A stretch of 7,566 nucleotides of DNA, taken from assembly GCA_017503305.1 (NCBI GenBank), contig JAFVTJ010000011.1, forward strand, positions 1 through 7,566. Direction: 5' to 3'. Below, one piece after another: positions 1 to 5,799 of this stretch; positions within the stretch are counted from its first letter, which is position 1, and each line of letters starts with the position of its first letter. Position numbers and translations under genes: made by a program. This stretch comes from Clostridia bacterium (lineage in GTDB: Bacteria; Bacillota_A; Clostridia; Oscillospirales; Acutalibacteraceae). The notes under the pieces were generated by a model. It was not told the origin of the DNA. It searched no databases and saw nothing but the letters and a program-made list of their open reading frames with translations.

Positions 1-398
1 AAAAATCGGGCATAATATTTGATAAAGAACTTATAATAGAAACTGAAAGCTTTAATATGGACGATGCCTTTAAAGCAACCGAAAAATTTTTACAAAAAAA
101 CAAAAAGTTTACGGCAATTTTCTCTATTGCGGATGCCATGGGCATTGCGGCAATAAAAGCGCTTCATAATAAGGGCTTTAAAATCCCCGAAGATTGCTCA
201 ATAATTTCGATAGACGGTATAGAGGTTTCAAAATACACTATACCAACCCTTACAACCTTAGTTCAGCCCAGTAAAAATATGGGCAGTAAAGCGGTTGAAA
301 TTTTGCTTGGTGTTTTAAACGACCGAAACGCTGGCTGTCAATTAAAGGTTGACACATCCTTGCGTGAAGGCGGCACCCTTGCAAAGCCTAATACCTGA
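1..398 (+). CDS. LacI/GalR-family transcriptional regulator, C-terminal part (5' end outside window)
   Basis: The reading frame is open from base 3 to a TGA at 396-398, giving 131 residues. There is no start signal at the internal ATG at base 57, so this is the tail of a gene that begins upstream. The residues match the second lobe of the periplasmic-binding-protein-like sensor domain of LacI/GalR repressors: a segment like FTAIFSIADAMGIAAIKAL, then IPEDCSIISIDGIEVSKY, then the PTLTTLVQP strand and a final TSLREGGT. The DNA-binding helix-turn-helix would lie upstream and is not visible. Such proteins usually bind a sugar or sugar-derived ligand and release an operator. It lies 85 bases upstream of a sugar ABC transporter and malQ, which suggests that it controls that operon in response to maltose or a related sugar (inference). 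The family call is firm; the ligand is not known. Confidence 0.9.
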   Translation, partial: KSGIIFDKELIIETESFNMDDAFKATEKFLQKNKKFTAIFSIADAMGIAAIKALHNKGFKIPEDCSIISIDGIEVSKYTIPTLTTLVQPSKNMGSKAVEILLGVLNDRNAGCQLKVDTSLREGGTLAKPNT

Positions 399-403
399 TT
401 TTT

Positions 404-417
404 ACGCCTTTAGGCGT
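404..417. repeat. 6-bp-arm inverted repeat just after the regulator gene
   Basis: ACGCCT and AGGCGT face each other across a TT centre, five bases after the regulator's stop codon. As RNA it could form a short hairpin with about five pairs and a four-base loop. No T-run follows, so it is not a standard intrinsic terminator. It could be an operator half of a paired-site arrangement with the dyad at 444-458 (centres about 41 bp apart), or it could be chance. No function can be assigned. Confidence 0.35.
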
Positions 418-443
418 GGAAATAAAAGAATTATTTTAAAAAA

Positions 444-458
444 CGCACATTATGTGCG
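444..458. promoter_or_regulatory. Perfect dyad upstream of the sugar-binding-protein gene, candidate operator
   Basis: CGCACAT and ATGTGCG form a perfect inverted repeat around a single T, ending 10 bases before the AAGGAGG ribosome binding site of the sugar-binding protein gene. The outer CGCA...TGCG half-sites resemble those of known LacI-family maltose operators (MalR type, CGCAAACGTTTGCG). However, the centre is not the usual CG and the spacing is odd-numbered. A weak promoter-like pair (TTTAGG at 409-414 and TATTTT at 432-437, 17 bp apart) would place the transcription start close to this dyad, a classic repressor position. The same bases could instead form a small RNA hairpin. The regulatory role is inference. 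Confidence 0.4.
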
Positions 459-468
459 GAAATTTTCG

Positions 469-475
469 AAGGAGG
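469..475 (+). promoter_or_regulatory. Strong ribosome binding site fixing the start of the binding-protein gene
   Basis: AAGGAGG lies 8 bases before the ATG at 484. It fixes that ATG as the start, rather than the earlier in-frame ATG at 349, which lies inside the preceding regulator gene and would put 45 extra residues ahead of an intact lipoprotein signal peptide. Confidence 0.9.
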
Positions 476-483
476 AAAATCTC

Positions 484-1755
484 ATGAAAAAAGCGCTATC
501 CCTATTATTAGTAGCCATCCTTTGTCTCGGTTTATTCGCAGGCTGCGGTGGCAAAGAAACCGGCCGTGTATACTGGCTCAACTTCAAACCTGAATCTGAC
601 GAAGTTCTTCAAGAAGTTGCAAAAATGTACACAGAAGAAACCGGCGTAGAAGTTAAAGTTGTTACTGCTGCTTCCGGTAAATACAACGAAACCTTACTTG
701 CCGAAATGGACAAGGAAGAAGCTCCCACAATGTTTGTTGTTGGTAATAAGGCTGCAGTTGAAACCTGGAAAGATGATGTTATCGATCTTAAGGATACTGC
801 AATTGCAAAAGAACTTAACACCGACGCTTACAACTTATACACCGCAGACGGCAAACTTGCTTCTATCGGTTACTGCTATGAATGCTACGGCATCATCGTT
901 AACCCCGATTTAGTTGAAAAAGCCGGCTACAAGATGGACGACATCAAAAACTTTGACGGCTTAAAGAAGGTTGCTGAAGATATCCACAAGCGTGCTGACG
1001 AATTAGGCTTTGATGCTTTCACCGCTTCTGATATGGACGGTTCTTCTTCTTGGCGTTTCACCGGTCACATGGCTAACCTTGAATACTACTATGAATCCAA
1101 GGAAGCTGGCGGTTGGAAAGAATGTCCCCCCGAACTTACCGGTAAGTACATGGAAAACTTCAAGAACCTTTATGACCTTTGCATTAACAACAGCTTGACT
1201 CCTGCTGACAAATTGGCTACCGGCGGTAACGACCCCACAAACCAATTCGTTTCCAAGAAGGCTGCTTTCTGGGTAAATGGTTCTTGGGAATTTGCAAATG
1301 CTGTTAAGGCATCTCCCAACGTTACTATGATTCCTTACTACGCAGGCGTTGCCGGCGAAGAAAAAGCTGGTCTTAACTGCGGTACTGAAAACTGCTGGGC
1401 TATCAACGCTAACGTAAGCGAAGCTGACCAAAAAGCTACTATGGACTTTATGGTATGGTGCGTAACCAACGAAAAAGCTTCTCGCAAGTTAGTTGATACA
1501 TTCGGCGTAATGCCTTACAAATCTTCTGCTGAATCCACCAACGGCTTCCTCGCTGCTGCTAACAAGTATGCTAACGACGGTTGCTACGTAATGGATTGGG
1601 TAACAAACTATCAACCCAACGTTGACGCTTATCGTGCAGCATTAGTTTCTGCTCTTAACGCATACAACGCTGACCAAACCGATGCTAACTGGGCAAAAGT
1701 TGAAGACGCTTTCGTTGATGGCTGGGCTACTCAATACAAGGCTGTTAACAAATAA
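484..1755 (+). CDS. CUT1 ABC transporter sugar-binding lipoprotein (SBP family 1)
   Basis: This 423-residue extracellular receptor captures sugars, probably malto-oligosaccharides, and delivers them to the two permeases encoded downstream. The N-terminus is a lipoprotein signal: Lys2-Lys3, a hydrophobic stretch, and LFAGC with the lipidated Cys at residue 21, followed by a Gly-Gly linker. The mature part has the ordering of family 1 solute-binding proteins: an early strand (RVYWLNF), a partial-unfolding region, and the segment CYGIIVNPDLVEKAGY near residues 134-149. Tryptophans and tyrosines are abundant towards the C-terminus, as expected for sugar stacking. Length is typical. Codon choice differs from the neighbours: Asn is mostly AAC, and GCT, GGT and GAA are frequent, which suggests very high expression. 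The maltodextrin specificity is inferred from malQ and is not shown by binding residues. Other oligosaccharides remain possible. Confidence 0.93.
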   Translation: MKKALSLLLVAILCLGLFAGCGGKETGRVYWLNFKPESDEVLQEVAKMYTEETGVEVKVVTAASGKYNETLLAEMDKEEAPTMFVVGNKAAVETWKDDVIDLKDTAIAKELNTDAYNLYTADGKLASIGYCYECYGIIVNPDLVEKAGYKMDDIKNFDGLKKVAEDIHKRADELGFDAFTASDMDGSSSWRFTGHMANLEYYYESKEAGGWKECPPELTGKYMENFKNLYDLCINNSLTPADKLATGGNDPTNQFVSKKAAFWVNGSWEFANAVKASPNVTMIPYYAGVAGEEKAGLNCGTENCWAINANVSEADQKATMDFMVWCVTNEKASRKLVDTFGVMPYKSSAESTNGFLAAANKYANDGCYVMDWVTNYQPNVDAYRAALVSALNAYNADQTDANWAKVEDAFVDGWATQYKAVNK

Positions 1756-1787
1756 TTGTAACAATTAATAGCTACTAACTAACCACC

Positions 1788-1820
1788 GGGCGAGGCGGCG
1801 AGATATTCGCCTCCTCGCCT
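1788..1820 (+). other. GC-rich stem-loop between binding-protein and permease genes
   Basis: Bases 1789-1795 (GGCGAGG) pair with 1813-1819, and 1797-1801 (GGCGA) pair with 1807-1811. One C/T mismatch interrupts the stem, the loop is GATAT, and a G-U pair sits at the base (1788/1820). The bases that follow are only moderately T-rich (TTGCGTATTCCTT), so full termination is unlikely. Similar hairpins between binding-protein and permease genes in known ABC operons (for example malE-malF of enteric bacteria) act by partial termination or by protecting the upstream mRNA from 3' exonucleases. The same role is inferred here. Confidence 0.75.
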
Positions 1821-1862
1821 TTGCGTATTCCTTCGAAAAATCTTCAAAAAGGAGAGTTTAAA

Positions 1863-2765
1863 ATGAAAAAAAGGCAACGTCCACAAAACGCCCTTCAAAA
1901 GCCCATGGTACGTTGGAGTTGGTTTTTCCTTCTACCAATGGTTTCGGCTTTTGCTATCGGCTTTGTTTGGCCGTTTTTACAAGGTATATATCTTTCATTT
2001 TGCGAATTTCGCCTTATCAGCAACGCCAAATGGGTAGGCTTTAAAAATTATGCCGATGTATTTAAAGACACAAACTTCTTACGTTCTTTCGGATACACAG
2101 CAATTTTTGCTATTGTCAGCTTAATTATTATAAACGTACTCGCCTTTTTGGTGGCTTACGTACTCACACTCGAAATTAAGGGTTCCAACCTATTCAGAAC
2201 CGTGTTTTTTATGCCAAACCTTATTGGCGGTATTGTTTTAGGTTATATTTGGAATATGATTTTCGACGGTATTTTATCCCAATATGGTACCTCCATTGTG
2301 CAAGAATCTACTGGGGGCTTTTGGGGACTGATTCTTCTTCTCAGTTGGCAACAAATAGGTTATATGATGATAATTTATATTGCGGGTTTGCAGGCAGTTC
2401 CCGGCGATATGCTTGAAGCTGCAAAAATTGACGGTGCAAGTGGCATTCAAACCCTTTTCCGTGTAATTATTCCGAACGTAATGCCAAGCATCACAATTTG
2501 TACCTTCTTGGCACTCACCAACGGCTTTAAGTTATTCGACCAAAACTTAGCTTTAACAGGCGGTCTTCCCTATATTATCAACCCCGACGGTTCAGTAATT
2601 AAGACTACCGAAATGGTAGCCCTTAACATTTACTCCACCTTCTACAGTCAGGGCGCAGCCGCACCGGGCTTTGCACAGGCTAAAGCTGTTATATTCTTTA
2701 TAGTCGTTGCAACTCTTAGCATTTTACAGCTTACATTCACAAGAAAGAAGGAGGTACAGCAATAA
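1863..2765 (+). CDS. CUT1 ABC sugar transporter permease, MalF/UgpA type
   Basis: This 300-residue inner-membrane permease forms half of the translocation channel of the sugar importer. The start is ATG 1863, 8 bases after GGAG (1851-1854); an upstream in-frame TTG at 1821 falls at the foot of the hairpin and has no ribosome binding site. About six membrane helices are visible, near residues 18-42, 76-104, 111-134, 153-175, 206-222 and 272-291. The cytoplasmic EAA loop, which docks the ATPase, lies at about 185-208 (EAAKIDGAS, with Ile-Pro following). Length fits the compact Gram-positive MalF relatives, which lack the large periplasmic insertion of the E. coli protein. It overlaps the next permease gene by one base. 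The family call is secure; the exact sugar is inferred from malQ. Confidence 0.94.
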   Translation: MKKRQRPQNALQKPMVRWSWFFLLPMVSAFAIGFVWPFLQGIYLSFCEFRLISNAKWVGFKNYADVFKDTNFLRSFGYTAIFAIVSLIIINVLAFLVAYVLTLEIKGSNLFRTVFFMPNLIGGIVLGYIWNMIFDGILSQYGTSIVQESTGGFWGLILLLSWQQIGYMMIIYIAGLQAVPGDMLEAAKIDGASGIQTLFRVIIPNVMPSITICTFLALTNGFKLFDQNLALTGGLPYIINPDGSVIKTTEMVALNIYSTFYSQGAAAPGFAQAKAVIFFIVVATLSILQLTFTRKKEVQQ

Positions 2766-3625
2766 TGGCAAAGAAACTTTCTTCTCCAAATAATACCGCA
2801 AGTAAAACCATTCTTACGGTTATAATGTCAATTATAAGCATTATTTACGTTTTACCCGTAGCGGCAGTTATTATGAACTCCTTTAAGGCTAATACCTTCG
2901 TTAAAACCGATACATTCGGTTGGCCTTCCGGCGAATCCTTTGTTGGCTTTGCAAACTTTATTAAGGGTATGACTTTTGGTAACTACCCCTTTATAAAGAG
3001 TGTTTTATACAGTGTTGTCATTACAATTCTTTCCACTGCTTTAATTCTTCTCTTTACATCAATGGCGGCTTGGTATATAACAAGACGCGATACCATTATT
3101 TGCCGCGCAATCTATTTCACTTGCGTATTCTCAATGGTGGTTCCTTTCCAAATGGTAATGTATCCGCTTTCAAAAACTGCCGACAAATTTGATCTTGACA
3201 CCCCTTGGACTATCCCGATTATTTACTTGGGCTTTGGTGCAGGCCTTGCGGTGTTTATGTTCTCGGGCTTTGTAAAAAGTATTCCATTAGAAATTGAAGA
3301 AGCCGCTTCAATAGACGGCTGTAGCCCCTTCCGCACTTTCTTCTGGGTGGTTCTTCCTATGATGAAGCCAACACTCATTTCGGTTGGTATTTTGGAAATT
3401 ATGTGGGTATGGAACGACTATCTATTACCCTATTTATCACTCGATATTAACGAATATAGAACCATCCCGATTCATATTCAATATTTGAAAGGCAGCTACG
3501 GCACAGTAGATTTAGGCGCTACTATGGCGCTCATATTCTTGAGCATTGTGCCCGTTGTTATCTTCTACCTGCTTTGTCAAAAGCACATCATTAAGGGGGT
3601 TGCAGCAGGTGCGGTTAAAGGATAA
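2765..3625 (+). CDS. CUT1 ABC sugar transporter permease, MalG/UgpE type
   Basis: This 286-residue protein is the second channel subunit and pairs with the product of the preceding gene. The stop and start codons interlock as TAATG, and the ribosome binding site AAGGAGGT (2748-2755) lies inside the end of the upstream gene, indicating coupled translation and balanced amounts of the two subunits. Six membrane helices are visible, at roughly residues 15-37, 78-103, 112-135, 149-169, 203-220 and 251-271. The EAA loop spans about 177-200 (IEEAASIDG, with Leu-Pro at 197-198). The C-terminus ends in IIKGVAAGAVKG, a hallmark of CUT1 MalG-type permeases. No ATPase gene follows, so the complex presumably borrows a shared ATPase encoded elsewhere. 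Confidence 0.94.
   Translation: MAKKLSSPNNTASKTILTVIMSIISIIYVLPVAAVIMNSFKANTFVKTDTFGWPSGESFVGFANFIKGMTFGNYPFIKSVLYSVVITILSTALILLFTSMAAWYITRRDTIICRAIYFTCVFSMVVPFQMVMYPLSKTADKFDLDTPWTIPIIYLGFGAGLAVFMFSGFVKSIPLEIEEAASIDGCSPFRTFFWVVLPMMKPTLISVGILEIMWVWNDYLLPYLSLDINEYRTIPIHIQYLKGSYGTVDLGATMALIFLSIVPVVIFYLLCQKHIIKGVAAGAVKG
3593..3599 (+). promoter_or_regulatory. Ribosome binding site that decides the GTG start of malQ
   Basis: AAGGGGG within the 3' end of the permease gene lies 9 bases before the in-frame GTG at 3609. This GTG leaves room for the conserved N-terminal segment RSSGILMPIFSLPSPYG. The first in-frame ATG at 3654 would remove part of that motif and has no comparable site upstream. Confidence 0.7.
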
Positions 3626-5108
3626 TAAAATTGAAAGAAGCAGCGGTATTTTAATGCCCATATTCTCGCTTCCCTCACCTTACGGCATTGGCACACTTGG
3701 TAAGGCATCCCGCGATTTTGTGGACTTTTTGGCAGAATCTAAACAATCGTGGTGGCAAATTTTGCCCGTAGGTCCCACAAGCTACGGCGATTCGCCCTAC
3801 CAAAGCCCCTCTACCCATGCGGGTAACCCTTATTTTATTGATCTTGATATCTTGGTTGCAGACGGTCTTTTGCAGCAATCCGAAATAGACGAGCTTTCTT
3901 GGGGTGCTAATCCTTCGCTTGTGGATTACGGTGCACTTTACGAAAACCGCTACACCCTGTTAAAAAAGGCTTGTGAACGCGGTTTTGAACGCGACACCGA
4001 AAAGGTTAAAGCCTTTACCGAAAAAAACAGCTATTGGTTGCGCGACTATGCACTTTTTATGGCACTTAAGCGCCACTTTGATATGCGCTGTTGGCTCGAA
4101 TGGCCCGATGAGGACATTCGCCTAAGAAAGCCTGCCGCTATTGCCTACTACACCGAAAAATTGGCCGACGATATTCGCCTTTTCACCTATATTCAGTATT
4201 TATTCTTCACCCAATGGAATGCCCTTCGCGAATATGCCCACGAGCATTCGGTTGGTATTATAGGCGATTTACCGATTTACGTAGCACTTGATTCGGTGGA
4301 TGTTTGGGCTGCTCCCGAAAGCTTCCAGCTTGATTCTAAAGGCTTTCCTTGTGAGGTTGCGGGTGTACCACCCGATCAATTTACTGCCGACGGTCAGCTT
4401 TGGGGCAACCCCCTTTACGCTTACGACGTTATGCAAAAAAACGGATATAAATGGTGGATTCAACGTATTGAAGGCGCCTCAAAGCTTTACGACGTTGTGC
4501 GCATTGACCACTTCCGTGGTTTCGAAAGCTATTGGTCGGTTCCCTACGGCGAAAAAACCGCTAAAAACGGCCACTGGGTTAAAGGACCCGGTATGTCGCT
4601 TATATCCGTACTTAAAAAGCAATTTCCAAACATAAGCTTTATTGCCGAAGACTTAGGCTACCCTTCACAAGAGGTTATAAAGCTACTTCACGATTCCGAA
4701 TTTCCGGGTATGAAGGTGTTGGAATTTGCCTTCAACGCAAACGATAACAGTGTTTATCTCCCCCACGCTCATAACGAAAACTCTGTTTGCTACACCGGCA
4801 CCCACGATAACGACACCCTAAAGGGTTGGCTTGAGCAGCTTGTTCACGATGATTTTAAAACGGCCGAGGATTATTTAGGACTTAACGAACGCGAAGGCTA
4901 CGTTCGTGGTGTTATCCGCGGCGGTATGAGTAGCGTTGCAAGGCTTTTTGTAGCCCAAATGCAAGACTATTTAGAGCTTGATAATTCCGCCAGAATCAAC
5001 ACCCCCGGTACATCCGAAGGAAACTGGCGTTGGCGCATGCTTCCGGGCCAAATCCCTAAGGATTTAAGCGCTCAAATAGCACGTATGACAAAGCTTTATA
5101 ATAGATAA
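3609..5108 (+). CDS. malQ: 4-alpha-glucanotransferase (amylomaltase), GH77
   Basis: This 499-residue cytoplasmic enzyme transfers alpha-1,4-glucan segments between malto-oligosaccharides and releases glucose, processing imported maltodextrins. GH77 catalytic residues are all present: the nucleophile Asp300 in VRIDHFRGFESYW, the acid/base Glu347 in FIAEDLG, and the stabilising Asp400 in TGTHDNDT. Their spacing is close to that of Thermus amylomaltase (500 residues). The N-terminus carries the substrate-loop signatures ILPVGPTSYGDSPYQS and AGNPYFIDLD. The size matches the short bacterial type without extra N-terminal modules. The chosen start is GTG 3609, supported by AAGGGGG 9 bases upstream and by the conserved RSSGIL segment; it overlaps the permease gene by 17 bases. 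It is the last gene before the terminator. No partner maltodextrin phosphorylase gene lies in the window. Confidence 0.96.
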   Translation: MRLKDNKIERSSGILMPIFSLPSPYGIGTLGKASRDFVDFLAESKQSWWQILPVGPTSYGDSPYQSPSTHAGNPYFIDLDILVADGLLQQSEIDELSWGANPSLVDYGALYENRYTLLKKACERGFERDTEKVKAFTEKNSYWLRDYALFMALKRHFDMRCWLEWPDEDIRLRKPAAIAYYTEKLADDIRLFTYIQYLFFTQWNALREYAHEHSVGIIGDLPIYVALDSVDVWAAPESFQLDSKGFPCEVAGVPPDQFTADGQLWGNPLYAYDVMQKNGYKWWIQRIEGASKLYDVVRIDHFRGFESYWSVPYGEKTAKNGHWVKGPGMSLISVLKKQFPNISFIAEDLGYPSQEVIKLLHDSEFPGMKVLEFAFNANDNSVYLPHAHNENSVCYTGTHDNDTLKGWLEQLVHDDFKTAEDYLGLNEREGYVRGVIRGGMSSVARLFVAQMQDYLELDNSARINTPGTSEGNWRWRMLPGQIPKDLSAQIARMTKLYNR

Positions 5109-5136
5109 ATATTAAAGCCTTAACAAAAAACAAATT

Positions 5137-5177
5137 AAAGTGCATACCCTTGCAAAAAGGTATGCGCTTTTTATTTT
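5137..5177 (+). terminator. Intrinsic terminator of the sugar-uptake operon
   Basis: The stem pairs AAAG-T-GCATACC (5137-5148) with GGTATGC-G-CTTT (5159-5170), twelve pairs including one G-U. The loop is about ten bases, and the T-rich tail TTATTTT follows directly (5171-5177). It lies 28 bases after the malQ stop codon. The upstream flank is A-rich, so it could also stop transcription from the other direction, but no convergent gene is visible. Confidence 0.9.
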
Positions 5178-5209
5178 AGCACAAGCTTTAAAACCAATAA
5201 ACAAAACGA

Positions 5210-5238
5210 TTGAAAATTTTTACAATTAGGTATATAAT
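5210..5238 (+). promoter_or_regulatory. Sigma-A-type promoter driving queT and downstream genes
   Basis: TTGAAA (5210-5215) and TATAAT (5233-5238) are separated by exactly 17 bp, an almost perfect vegetative promoter in an A/T-rich stretch after the terminator. Transcription would start near 5245, leaving a leader of about 24 bases before the queT ATG. Confidence 0.85.
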
Positions 5239-5268
5239 ATTTATACTAATATCTAAAGGACTATGTAA

Positions 5269-5799
5269 ATGACAAATTCCAAAGCAAAATTACAATATAT
5301 AACAACCGCCGCCATTATTGCGGCCGTATATGCAGCACTTACATATTTCGGCTCGTTTTTCGGACTTTCTTACGGGCCTATTCAGCTAAGATTTTCCGAA
5401 GTGCTGACCATTTTACCCATCTTTACCCCTGCGGCAATACCGGGGCTTACAATTGGCTGCTTTATTGCAAACATAGGCTCTTTTAATTTGCTTGATATGG
5501 TTTTCGGCACGCTTGCCACCCTTATCGCCGCAATATTAACCCGCCTTTTTAAAGATATCAAGTTTAAGGGTATTCCGCTTTTGTCGCTTTTTCCGCCGGT
5601 TATAGTAAACGCCCTTATCATAGGGCTTGAAATTGCGATCTTCTTCCTTCCCGAAGGCCTTTCCCTTTACGGATTTTTAATTTCCGCCTTGCAGGTTGGC
5701 ACGGGACAGCTTATCGTTTGCTATGTATTGGGCATTCCCTTTTATTTTACCGTTAAAAAAACCAAGCTATTAAAATTTTTTGGGTGTGAAAATAAATGA
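5269..5799 (+). CDS. queT: QueT family queuosine-precursor transporter (ECF S component)
   Basis: This 176-residue membrane protein is expected to bind a queuosine precursor (such as preQ0 or preQ1) and import it with a shared ECF energy-coupling module, supplying tRNA wobble-base modification. It has about five to six hydrophobic helices and the family signature IQLRFSEVLTILP at residues 38-50, followed by IPGLTIGCFIANI, NALIIGLE (114-121) and GTGQL (144-148). Length is normal for the family. The start at ATG 5269 has AAAGGA (5255-5260) 8 bases upstream. An ATG-TAA pair sits immediately before the start codon. No energy-coupling genes and no queuosine biosynthesis genes are in the window. 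The substrate follows from family membership. The stop overlaps the next gene's start as ATGA. Confidence 0.9.
   Translation: MTNSKAKLQYITTAAIIAAVYAALTYFGSFFGLSYGPIQLRFSEVLTILPIFTPAAIPGLTIGCFIANIGSFNLLDMVFGTLATLIAAILTRLFKDIKFKGIPLLSLFPPVIVNALIIGLEIAIFFLPEGLSLYGFLISALQVGTGQLIVCYVLGIPFYFTVKKTKLLKFFGCENK

Noticed and set aside
404..440. Intrinsic terminator after the regulator gene
   Set aside because: The hairpin stem is only about five or six pairs and the following bases are purine-rich (GGAAATAAAAG) rather than a T-run.
349..483. N-terminal extension of the sugar-binding protein starting at the ATG at 349
   Set aside because: It overlaps the end of the regulator gene, lacks a ribosome binding site and would bury the lipoprotein signal peptide that starts at 484 behind AAGGAGG.
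1003..1431. 142-codon minus-strand reading frame inside the binding-protein gene
   Set aside because: It mirrors a well-supported gene with strong codon bias, its translation shows no recognisable domain, and it has no promoter or ribosome binding site of its own.
1788..1833. Full operon terminator after the binding-protein gene
   Set aside because: The stem is strong, but the tail TTGCGTATTCCTT is interrupted by G, C and A, and permease genes of the same system follow directly, so read-through is expected.
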